DNA from: Lucinisca nassula | Taxonomy: Eukaryota; Mollusca; Bivalvia; Lucinida; Lucinidae | Direction: 5' to 3' | Assembly (NCBI GenBank): GCA_963580285.1 | Contig: OY757015.1 | Span: 144,892,082 to 144,956,081 of the forward strand | DNA length: 64,000 nucleotides | Shown: piece after piece, positions 55,605 through 64,000 of the stretch | Position numbering within the stretch: position 1 is the first letter of the stretch | Layout of the letters: each line of letters starts with the position of its first letter | Notes under the pieces: model-generated | Databases searched by the model: none | What the model was told of the DNA's origin: nothing | Seen by the model: only the letters and a program-made list of their open reading frames with translations | Translations under genes and position numbers: made by a program

Positions 55605-55654
55605 ACCAATCTGTATCATTATTGTCATACTGCAATCTAACAATGTTTAAGTTT

Positions 55655-56190
55655 CATAATATTGATAGTGTGAGGGTGAATTACACCACTGTAGAATGTT
55701 ATTAATACATGTTGGTAGTGATTGAGTAAATTAAGAGACTTCAAGAACTGTGATAATTCATATTCAAACTGTGATATTAGTGTTTGCTGTGATATTTGCC
55801 AGTACCAAATTAAACGTAACTGTCATTAACTGTGATTCCCAAACTTTTTGGTGCTTGGAGTACCAAGTTTCTCCATGCCAAGTGAAGTGACTACATGTGT
55901 GGACAGAAGATTATATTTTCTTAGTGGATGGGTTAAGTCGGCCCTGACATTTTGCCTGTTAATGGATTCCAATAAATTAGATGCTGTGCAATGACAAGAA
56001 TATAAATGTAAACAGATTGTTCAGGAACTTACTATAAATGCATCATTAAAAGAAAAATTTTACGCGCACCACCAAAACGCGAATACGGGAGTGATAGTTC
56101 TACTAAGAGAAGATACTGAGAGAATAACTACCGAGCGACAACTACAGCCGATTGGGGCTTAGCAACAACCAACCAACCGAACAAGGAAAT
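55655..56190. other. Unidentified insertion in F3 copy 2
   Basis: About 530 bp absent from copy 1, between CATAATATTGATAG and AACAAGGAAATCAAAGG. It contains no open frame of note; its right part ends CAACAACCAACCAACCGAAC, reminiscent of a short retroposon tail. Confidence 0.45.
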
Positions 56191-56358
56191 CAAAGGACTT
56201 TCAAAAATGGTATCCATTTAATGATTAACTCAATATGCAGGTGAAAAAATAAAAAAAAAAGTATTAATAAAAATGCATAAAATGGGGGAAAGTGGGTCCG
56301 TTCCTGTCCATTCCGGTAATTAGGTCCGTTCCGGTAAAGTTACGCACCGCATAACCGA

Positions 56359-56595
56359 CCATGCCCTGCTTCCGGTCTTTCTTTTCTACTTCCGGTTGTT
56401 ATCGAAAGTGTGTAGGTTTCAATACTAACGAATTAAACTTGTTTTTCAAACATAATACCAGTACTTTTTTTGACAATTTTCACGGTCAGCACATTAACCA
56501 TATTTATGTTATTAAAAAGACTTCTACATACTACGCTTTATTACTTCTGGGTTTTTTCTGGCCACATGGACATGTGGTTTGAGTTGTCTTCCTTG
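56359..56595. other. Right flank of the F3 pair, not identified
   Basis: ACTTCCGG motifs twice (56370-56395). A 73-codon frame has no recognised similarity. Confidence 0.3.
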
Positions 56596-56710
56596 GGAGC
56601 GTGATAGCTGAGTTAATGCACTTGCCTCTGATACTCGAGCCCCCCCCACGGTTTGATCCTAGGTGGCGATGATTATTATTTCGGTGTCCGATCACGCAAC
56701 ATTTTTGTTG
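56596..56710 (+). mobile_element. SINE B 5' fragment
   Basis: GGGAGCGTGATAGCTGAGTT and GGTTTGATCCTAGGTGGCGA are the damaged tRNA head; the body stops soon after TTTCGGTGTCCGATCACGC. Confidence 0.65.
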
Positions 56711-56744
56711 CTGATATATATATAAGCAAGAGATAGTGACACAT

Positions 56745-57550
56745 TTACAAATCTATCTATCTATCTATATATCCTGCAGCACCCTCTCGCGAGGATTATG
56801 TGCAGCTGCGCGCGTCAGAAAAAGAAAAGTGTGATAGAAGAAAAAGTATTAGATTTTAGGAGAATTGAAAGTAAAAACAGTGTTAGTAAAGTAGAGATTA
56901 AAAGCAGATAAAAACAATGTTTCACGGTTCATGGCATTGGGTGATGGAGGGTGCATATGGTCGATCTGAAAGAATCCAGATCGGAGCACACAACAGCATG
57001 AGGGGGAAGGTGATTCCATTGTACCACAGCCAAGGGGAAGAAACTGTATTTATAGTAACTGGCAGTAGTAGGGATTTGAATATAGTGCATAGTATGCATG
57101 TTTTTAGTAGTTCTGATTGGATGTCGGATGTATGTAGGGAGCGGAATCTCGACAAGACTATATACTATCTTGTAGAACAATAGGAGGCGAGCATCTGCCC
57201 GCCTCTGTTCCAATGATCTCCATTCCAGGGTATTAAGCATCTGGGTCACACTACTATATAAAGAGTAGTCATGTTTGACCCATCTAGCTGCTCTTCTTTG
57301 GACTTGCTCAACCTTGTTTATATTTGACTGGGTATATGGGCTCCACACAGGGGAGGCATACTCAAGCTGGGGCCTAACAAGGGTATTATAAGCTGTTTCA
57401 CGTATGCCTTGATGTTTGGTGCGTATATTCCTACGTATGAAGCCCAGGGTCCGATTTGCTTTGGTGGTCACGTTATGAATGTGGGTGTTCCAAGTTAAAT
57501 CACGGCTAAACTCAAGGCCCAGGTACTTGGCATGATCAGTCACCACATGA
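56745..57550 (-). mobile_element. LINE C, 5' truncated 3' end (minus)
   Basis: Minus-strand LINE with its GATA-type tail at 56749-56772, a 3' UTR containing GCGCGCAGCTGCACATAATC, and coding 56929-57546. The tail tetranucleotide is the same as in SINE B. Confidence 0.8.
56929..57546 (-). CDS. LINE C ORF2, C-terminal portion
   Basis: 205 open codons: KYLGLEFSRDLTWNTHI (RT thumb region), NRTLGFIRRNI, YNTLVRPQLEYASPVWSPYT, KVEQVQRRAARWV, LEWRSLEQRRADARLLLFYK and YSFFPLAVVQWNHLPP. This is the region downstream of the FADD motif in jockey-like ORF2. The RT palm itself is absent, as expected from 5' truncation. The open frame shows it is a fairly recent insertion. Confidence 0.85.
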   Translation of the reverse strand: MVTDHAKYLGLEFSRDLTWNTHIHNVTTKANRTLGFIRRNIRTKHQGIRETAYNTLVRPQLEYASPVWSPYTQSNINKVEQVQRRAARWVKHDYSLYSSVTQMLNTLEWRSLEQRRADARLLLFYKIVYSLVEIPLPTYIRHPIRTTKNMHTMHYIQIPTTASYYKYSFFPLAVVQWNHLPPHAVVCSDLDSFRSTICTLHHPMP

Positions 57551-57778
57551 CACTATATAAAACGAGAGACCAATATAAGTCGGTTCCAAACCTAGACCAT
57601 ACATGGGGTGGGCTTAAAAAGGACTGATGGTCCTTACAGCTGAGCCCGTCAACGATCTTCAAGGTATCTTCTTCAAGGTATATTGAGTCGGTCATATTTG
57701 GCCATTATCCCATTTTCTCATCATGCTCTTATCTCCGTTCAGTCTCATAACTCCGTTCATCCTCTTATTTAATTAACA
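57551..57778 (-). mobile_element. LINE B/SINE B-type 3' tail fragment (minus)
   Basis: On plus, TATTGAGTCGGTCATATTTG and GCCATTATCCC (57683-57713) is the inverse of the LINE B 3' end. The doubled CTTCTTCAAGGTAT next to it is a short tail duplication. Confidence 0.55.
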
Positions 57779-58110
57779 AGAGCTTTTTTCGTGGCGTACT
57801 TCCGGTTCTAAAAATAGAACAGAAAAAGCCCTGGCCGTCATCTGTAGTATTGCTTCAAAGGCAGTGGGACAGATAAAGTGTTGCTCATTCATAGAGACAT
57901 CCCTCACGTGCCTTTCATGGAACTTGAAAATGACACCGAATCGGTCTGGATTAAGGTTTTTGCTAATAAAACTTCCCACTTCATAGCAAGTTGGTATCGA
58001 CTACCAAATGGTACAATCGAAAACTTTCAGTTGTTTAAAGACCAACTGGATTGCATTAAATCACAGCATAAGGGTAAAAAACTCCCGGCTGTACGAATCC
58101 GGGACGTGAA
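57779..58110 (+). mobile_element. LINE A copy 4, 5' leader and endonuclease start
   Basis: 57779-57885 is the leader also seen at 4331-4432. It runs into PFMELENDTESVWIKVFANK, ASWYRLPNGTIENF and KGKKLPAV. The copy stops near 58097, where LINE A1 continues to its GDFNF motif. It is the only copy joining the leader to coding sequence. Confidence 0.75.
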
Positions 58111-58127
58111 AAGGATATTTATTCCTA

Positions 58128-58444
58128 TCTATCTATCTATCTTCTGATACTGCGTCGGTCACATTTGACCATTACCGCAGGTGTATATTACATACACTCC
58201 AGGTTTTGCAGGAGGAAAGCCTACACAGTAATCATGTAATTACGGTAGGGATCTTTAACCTGCACAGGGGACCTCCAGTTAACGTCCCGATCCGAAGGAC
58301 GGTGCACTTTATGACATTCATCCCTGCAAATGATGCCGATGAAGCGTGTTCGGACACCGAAATTTTATCGCCGCTGCCGGGGATCGAACCCGGGACCTCT
58401 AGCATCAGAGGCAAGTGCACTAACCACTGAGCTATCACGCTCCT
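58128..58444 (-). mobile_element. SINE B copy 5 (minus)
   Basis: Short ATCT tail (58123-58142), LINE B-like tail (GCGTCGGTCACATTTGACCA), intact body and tRNA head (GGGTTCGATCCCCGG and GATAGCTCAGTGGTTAGTGC on the complement). The cleanest copy in the window. Confidence 0.9.
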
Positions 58445-58747
58445 ATTGCGTGGCCGAAACTTTGCTGCTATTTTAAAAGGCAGGCAACTTTTGTGACTTT
58501 GTTTGATTTTAAGCATGTCAAATCCCTTTTGGAAAGAGGTCTTCACTAAAAGGAAAAAATTTGCTCCTAGACTTCTATTGGTTTCTGGTCAACTCGTACC
58601 TTAGTCAACTCATACCTGTTTTTGGTCAACTTCGTACCTTAGTCAACTCGTACCTAAGTCAACTCGTACCTTAGTTTAAAAAAATCTATTTTTGGATAAG
58701 TTGAACTTTGGTTCACATATATTCAAGTCAACTTTATAGTCTATGAA

Positions 58748-59285
58748 AAGTAGAAGTAAAACAAAGATCAGGAATTGATACAATTAACTTACTCCACCCA
58801 TAAAAGACACCAAAGGGAAAAGAATACAAACATTTAGCGACCAGACCATAATGGAAACCTAAACAAAGGAAGGCAATGAGGACAGTTACTTTCCCACAAA
58901 TGCCATATGGCCATCCAAAACCAAAAGACAAGTGATACACACAGCAAGTAACAAACAACAACATAAATTAATCGCCACAGAAGAGCCGCCTTGGAACGGT
59001 CAGTGGAAGATTTCCACTGGGGGGGCTTAAATCGATTTTTGGGCCACAATCCTCGCCCTTACTTCCGTCGCGATTTAGACAAATAATTTGTTCAGTCCGC
59101 ATGAAGGCCTCCTAACTCATCAGTGCAACATCTCCGTGAATACAAAAATCGAAGAACCACAGAGGTGAGACAACAGTGAGGACACGACAGCAAAAAACCA
59201 CGGAAATGCTGGAGCAAAAGAAAATCAACAGTTAGACTCCGATGAGCCCGACCAGAGACAGCATCAGGCACCTACCAACATTATC
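58748..59285 (-). mobile_element. Repeat X copy 8, near full length, in F2
   Basis: From AAGTAGAAGTAAAACAAAGA to CCTACCAACATTA on plus. With the copy at 33268 it defines the 5' end of the family. Confidence 0.85.
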
Positions 59286-59671
59286 TCTCTAATTTTCAAT
59301 AAGCCTTTACGCTGGAGCCATCATAGAATCGGAGGCCTGACCCACCGGCGTGCAATTAAAGAGGGAAGCAAAGTTGCCAACCGTGATTGGGTTAACTACC
59401 ATGCATGCAGTCTGTCGTATAATATCCATGTTGTACCCAATCTTTTTATATCGAAGAATGATTTTACGAAATTGGGTGCTGAATTCATTGCGGTTATATA
59501 TTTTTCTGAATTTATATACTAAGACTGCTGACCCTTTTCCGGACGGTGAAGACGATATATAGTGTGTACATATAATATGATAATATGACCATGCGCTAAA
59601 ATGGCGCCTTTAATATGTTTGGACCTATATCCATGCAGTCATGATTTTTATTATCTGAATTGTATCATAGA
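59286..59671. other. F2 interior, non-coding
   Basis: No recognised similarity; short frames only. Confidence 0.35.
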
Positions 59672-59730
59672 CATAGTTTATGGTGCCTGTTATTTGAACC
59701 GCTCTAACGAGTGCGTACAATCTATGTTGC
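59672..59730. repeat. 65-bp hairpin in F2, copy 1
   Basis: ACATAGTTTATGGTGCC...CTCTAACGAGTGCGTACAAT-CTATG, diverged. Confidence 0.5.
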
Positions 59731-60094
59731 CCTATTCTCAACAAGTCCTATAGGACTTTCTATCGGCGTCTATGATGATAGTTTCTGCAAACCACATTAG
59801 TCTCTATATCAAGACATGGGTGTACATTATACGGACTTGTTAACCTGATGGGCACTATGTAGTAGATAAGAAATCATGTATTGTCATCGGAAATTTGGGG
59901 CGTACTCAGAAATGGGTGTGGCCTCCCGGGGTATGATTGGTGAATAACACCTAGTTGAATGTAAGCCGACAATCCGTAAGTTCATATGCAAATTAGAAAA
60001 AGGAAAAAAATACAATTGTTGAACTTACATTTAAAATTCATTTGTAAATAAAATATGCTCTACAATTATATTTTTCAAAACATGAACGTTGGCT

Positions 60095-60163
60095 AACGTA
60101 AATGTTGTATATTCGTTAGAACTGTTATGACAATTTGGTTTAACGTGTACCCGCAACCTATGT
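60095..60163. repeat. 65-bp hairpin in F2, copy 2
   Basis: TTGTATATTCGTTAGAACTG...TTTAACGTGTACCCGCAACC-TATG, followed by AGAGCAGATGTCAGGAAAAT as in the other elements. The later GTTTTCTCTACACAAAGTGG block (near 60400) also matches F3. Confidence 0.55.
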
Positions 60164-61090
60164 TATAGAGCAGATGTCAGGAAAATAACGTGAACCCATG
60201 CGAACATCAGATTTGATACGTAAAATTGGGGTTCTAGGGGGTATAGGAATGTTTAAAATCTATGTTTTGAGCAGATATATGAAAAATGTCAGTTTTTTTT
60301 TTCATCTGGAAATCTTCATTTTTTTGTTGGTAAAATTTTCAATTATATTTGAATGCACTTGTTTTCGTATTAACAAAGCATGCCTCTCTAAACTCTAGTT
60401 TTCTCTACACAAAGTGGGGTTCAGAGGGGTGTTCATTGCCAGGACTTTTATAAATAAATAAATGTTCACTGGTCTAAATATAGATAATAGATTAGAGCAT
60501 AACTATCTATTTATCAGCTACATAGGCTTTGACCCAGCATCTATTGTTCGACCAAAAAAAAACAAGACTGCGAGTGTTTCATCCAAAATATCCAATATAT
60601 CATCAAATATCCAGTATGTCAGTAAAAGTCTGCAATTCTAGCATACCAAAAAAAAAAAAAAAATACATGTATATATTTTCCCCAGATTAAACTCTCTTCC
60701 TTTCTATTATTTAAAAGCGTGTAGTTTTACTTATTTCTGTCGAATAATAATCTGATGTGAGTGGAATGTGTCAAAATACTAATTACCCATAGGCATTTAA
60801 AGCAAAAATAAATAAACAAATAAATAAATAATAGCAATAAAAGAATCCACAATTTCTGAAAGTACTCCGTTTTAGAAGCGAACCCCACCCCGCCATCAAC
60901 AAAAAATCAGCTAAATGGCCTGTGTCCATAAAAATACCATTTTTTCTAACCCCCCCCCCCCCCACCCCCCCAAAAAAAGAAAATAAAAAATAATAATAAT
61001 AAAAAAAAAAAACGAAATTATTAAAGTATGAACCCCCAAAATAGTCCCAACCTATGTAGCAGGCAAAATTTAGAGTACCCCCCTCCCCCA
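60164..61090. other. F2 interior, AT-rich with homopolymers
   Basis: A runs near 60648, a C run at 60951-60963, and A-rich stretches to 61016. No gene. Confidence 0.4.
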
Positions 61091-61220
61091 CCTCGGGTAC
61101 GAGTTAACCAAAATAGGTACGAGTTGACCAAAGAACAGGTACGAGTTGACCAAAAACAGGTACGAGTTGACTAAGGTACGAGTTGACTTAGGTACGAGTT
61201 GACCATTTACCCTTCTATTG

Positions 61221-62559
61221 ACAAGGTAGGCCAAAAACATATTTGACATAGCTGCCTCTGTTGCAGATGTGTACATTCTCCTTAAATTAGAACTCTTGAG
61301 AGATTAAACAGACTAATCACTCATCTAAAGTGGTCAGTCTTCTAGTCATTCGGTGCTCAGGTCTGCACCGTCATAAGGTGTTGTTTCTAGTCTGAAGTTG
61401 TGCACAAATATTGTTTCATTTTCAAAACATTTTGTCATTTCTAGTCATTATGATATCTCTTTCAGAAACAAACAGCATAATGACTGAATAATAAACCATT
61501 CCTTTCAATATAACTCATCCATTCAACAGTAGTCATTCAAATTTCTCATTTCACTGAATTTTTTTAAGGTTATTAGGAAATAAAACAAAGAGTTCTGTGT
61601 TTATGTTTTTCCTTTATTTTTTTAACATAATGTCCAGAAAAATCTCTAACATACAGTAAGTATTATGTATATATAAACAAAAATACAAAAGGCATTTAAA
61701 CATACATGTACTCAAATTTAACATAAAAGAGAAACCTATTATGCAATCGATAGCTAGTTGGTTTTCTCTTCCGATTATAAACCGATAATCGATTGTGATT
61801 TGAAACCGATTGCCCACCACTAGTAGGAGGTCACGCATGTACAAGGAAGCAGAACTGCATTAAATTGCACCACGCAACTTGTAAACTTCCGTGAACAAAC
61901 GGATTATTTCACAGAAATATTCTTAATTCAGCGGCAGAATTTTTGCCTAGAAAGTGTTATTTTAACTATTTTCACATCAACAATCTGGTATATCAGGTAA
62001 TAATTAGTTTCTTTTCCTTTAAAAATTCTTTTTTTTTTCCTCACTGCACCCGTCTTACGACTCCAAGGCTTTCATCTTGATCAGAAAATAGGTTGATCAG
62101 ACGCTTGCAGCATCACAAAAGGAGATTTGTGTTATTAGTCTGTTCCGTATCATTTTTGTACGGTGGTTATTTATGGTCATGATAAAAAAATGTAGATAGA
62201 TGTATTTTAGTGAAATGACACAAAACCAACCATCAAAGAGGATGTCGGGCCAGCGTCAGATCGACAGCGATACAACATATTAACGTCATATCATCGTCGG
62301 CCCGTCGATGGTCCAATGTATTGTGCTACATACAGCTAGGAACCTAATTTTTACAATCCTTTACAAAACTTTTGGCACAAAACCACGGAACAGTGTATAA
62401 AATATTCGTTTCATGAGACTGTGTTGAGGGCGGTTCGGGGGGGGTGCATCTTGCCATGTTTGACACATACAATTTCGTAAAAACGTGTTGTGAACAAAAC
62501 AGTTCGTCGAAAAATATTTCTAGCAGTTCATCGACACATGTGACCATTTCAATACCTTG
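61221..62559. other. Non-coding, nothing recognised
   Basis: AT-rich unique DNA. Small features only: an imperfect inverted pair AGGATGTCGGGCC / GGCCCGTCGATGG near 62239-62310. Confidence 0.35.
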
Positions 62560-62672
62560 TTTGTTTGTGTTGAATGTTTTCGTCCCCATAAACAATGTTT
62601 GTCATTTTGGAGACGTTACTTTCAATTTTGTGTGACATTTAATCAAGATCGAGATAAAATGACATCTCAACC
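62560..62672 (-). mobile_element. SINE A 3' fragment (minus), old
   Basis: Diverged inverse of the 3' half: CGTCCCCATAAACAATGTTT, GTCATTTTGGAGACGTTACT and ATAAAATGACATCTCAA. Confidence 0.65.
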
Positions 62673-62940
62673 AAGTAGCCATTTTGGAGATGTGAAACAA
62701 TGCACTATTTCGCAAGGGTGTTTTTTTCGTAATGGCATTAGTATGTAAGTATTTTGTTTGTTTCAACGAACCGCCTTTTTCGGTGTTTAGTAGGTTCTGT
62801 CACACTTCGCCGGCACGACAGTTCACCAATACATATTTTCGGGACAACACATTTACTTAGTTTTATCAAAAATGAAAATAAAACACATTAGTACCAACAT
62901 CCAACATGCATGTATTTTTGCAACAGGGATTTTGTTTGGG

Positions 62941-63012
62941 GCCAGACATCGGCCATAGTCCTTAAAAATTTATGATGCCGGACATCGGCCATAGTCCTTA
63001 AAAATTTATGAT
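62941..63012. repeat. Direct tandem duplication, ~41 bp x2
   Basis: CAGACATCGGCCATAGTCC and TTAAAAATTTATGATG recur immediately (GGACATCGGCCATAGTCC, TTAAAAATTTATGATT). Confidence 0.85.
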
Positions 63013-64000
63013 TGTCCGAAAGAGTTCAGGCCAGTCAGGACAAATTTTCCTGATATAATTTTGGACTCTTTTTTTTTTTTTACATTAATATTCTTGTCAG
63101 GATCAATATGGTTAAATCAGTGGTAACATTGACTATTTTAGTATAAGAAAATTTCATCTTCAAACTTGTCCAAATGAAATTCAGTCTGTCCGATAAATGA
63201 TGGATCTGACTGGACAATTTGTCTGAACTGCATTTTGAGCCAGCAGAATCCCTGTACACTACTCAAAAGTATGTTCCGTCTCATTCATTTCGTTATTATT
63301 CCAAACATTTCAAATAATATATACCATTATTTTCACTTGTAACAGAGAAAAAAGAAAAACTGTCTGCGAACTGCGTTAAAATATAATTGCAAAAAAAAAC
63401 AAAAAAACTTGTACATGTTTTTTCCATGTCATCATGGTCATACCGTAATTCCCTGTGTATACCACGCACTCATCTATAACACGCACCTCAATTCTGAGTC
63501 CAAGATATGTGTAAAAAAAGATATTCCAGTCTAAAACACGCACATGCTTTTCCACAGTATCACAGAATGCTTTTCTCAGACGCTATTTTGATTGAAAATG
63601 AAAGTACATAAATTTTGATTGGCTACTATCAAAATAGCCTGACTGGTTAAAGGTATATTTCTCAGTAGTTATAGAATAGAATAGTGGTTAGTTTCTCTCT
63701 TGCAGCATAGGCAGTTCTCCCTTTACCCATAACGGTGGTGTGTGATAAGGTGACATTTTAAGTCTGCGGTTATTCATTTGTTATGAAAGATGACAATGCG
63801 TTTTGCCAGTTTTCTTTCACAAGGAAAGATAGAAACAGGTTTCTTTCCAAAGGTAAAATTGTGACAACATGCCTCCAAGGCAGGTGCTCCATAGCGTTAT
63901 TGACAGAAATTAAAGGTATCTACAGGTAGATTGAGTAGTTTGACACCTCTGGTTATTCACACGTTCTCTATGCTAATCCCATAATTAACACCTTCTCAGC
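63013..64000. other. Non-coding right edge
   Basis: AT-rich. 63447-63560 (CCGTAATTCCCTGTGTATAC, ATAACACGCACCTCAATTCT, AAAACACGCACATGC) has the look of a short dispersed repeat with CACGCAC motifs. No open frame. Confidence 0.35.

Larger units (their letters stand above)
41434..56348. mobile_element. Foldback element F3 copy 2, enlarged by nested insertions
   Basis: Begins GTGCGTAAATTTACCGGAAC only 10 bp after copy 1 and ends with the inverted CCGGTAAAGTTACGCACC at 56348. Segments collinear with copy 1 are 41434-42232, 43722-43852, 53459-53630, 54847-55261, 55605-55655 and about 56185-56348. The gaps hold a TA-duplicating element, LINE D, foldback F4, a SINE B and an unidentified insert. About 1.8 kb of element has become 14.9 kb. 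Confidence 0.8.
58581..61211. mobile_element. Foldback element F2 (GTCAACTCGTACCTTA ends)
   Basis: A 2631-bp element flanked by the 9-bp duplication CTTCTATTG (58572-58580 and 61212-61220). The ends TGGTCAACTCGTACC match in inverse. The left end has five units of GTCAACTCGTACC(TTA), 58587-58677, and the right end six, 61093-61205. The interior is non-coding with repeat X, 65-bp hairpins and homopolymer tracts. A 9-bp duplication with iterated inverted ends fits Mutator-like/foldback elements. Confidence 0.85.

Noticed and set aside
62444..62748. Two overlapping 63-codon frames
   Set aside because: They overlap an old inverted SINE A fragment and show no recognisable family.

Overview
The window looks like intron- or intergenic-rich animal DNA, most probably from a bivalve mollusc. 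The evidence is the style of its repeats: minisatellite arrays carrying motifs such as 'caaagggcaataactc' and 'cctttgacctctaagtatga', APE-type LINEs, tRNA-derived SINEs, and AT-rich sequence with spliced exons. Species assignment is inference. There is no prokaryotic gene organisation.

Host genes are sparse. Two exons with intact splice signals can be named, both on the minus strand: one from a USP12/USP46-type deubiquitinase (806-886) and one from ribosomal protein L21 (35890-36040). A third candidate first exon, starting ATGGCGGCG, lies at 16277-16387 (minus) and is not recognised. A tight NRF1 / CRE / CCAAT cluster at 7199-7250 looks like a housekeeping promoter.

Almost everything else is mobile or repetitive DNA, much of it nested. 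LINE A (endonuclease + RT, ATTCTG tail) has five copies. LINE B, C, D, E and F and a Penelope-like RT fragment are present once or twice each. SINE A (about 300 bp, CAAA tail), SINE B (tRNA head, tail shared with LINE B), SINE C and SINE E recur. A 5'-truncated, T-rich ~540-bp retroposon ('repeat X') has eight copies. Tandem arrays lie at 10014-14062 (330- and 160-bp units), 27395-32395, 29828-31950 (about 162-bp units), 32830-34280 and 34830-35455. A one-kilobase GATA/GACA microsatellite lies at 5892-6919.

The most notable system is a set of large foldback-like DNA elements of the same architecture but different terminal sequence. Each has inverted ends built from short iterated units: 19003-21283 (unit CTCGGCCCCTGACAAA), 39643-41423 and 41434-56348 (unit TTACCGGAACGGACC), 53632-54846 (unit CTCCCGG, arms near 490 bp) and 58581-61211 (unit GTCAACTCGTACCTTA). 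Three insertions have 8-10-bp target duplications, which fits a Mutator-like (MULE/foldback) affiliation. Elements of three families also share an internal ~65-bp hairpin ending in ACCCACAATCTATG. The second 'ACCGG' copy has grown to about 15 kb by taking in LINE D, a TA-duplicating element, another foldback element and a SINE.

Reading order: 1-7430, USP12/46 exon, retroposons, microsatellite and candidate promoter; 7430-16390, degenerate coding, LINE A fragment, tandem-array element, LINE E; 16390-26920, LINE A1 with its foldback insertion, SINE nest, LINE B; 27000-35830, arrays and PLE; 35890-39565, RPL21 exon and LINE A2; 39643-56348, the tandem foldback pair and nested contents; 56360-64000, LINE C, LINE A fragment, fourth foldback element, then quiet AT-rich DNA.
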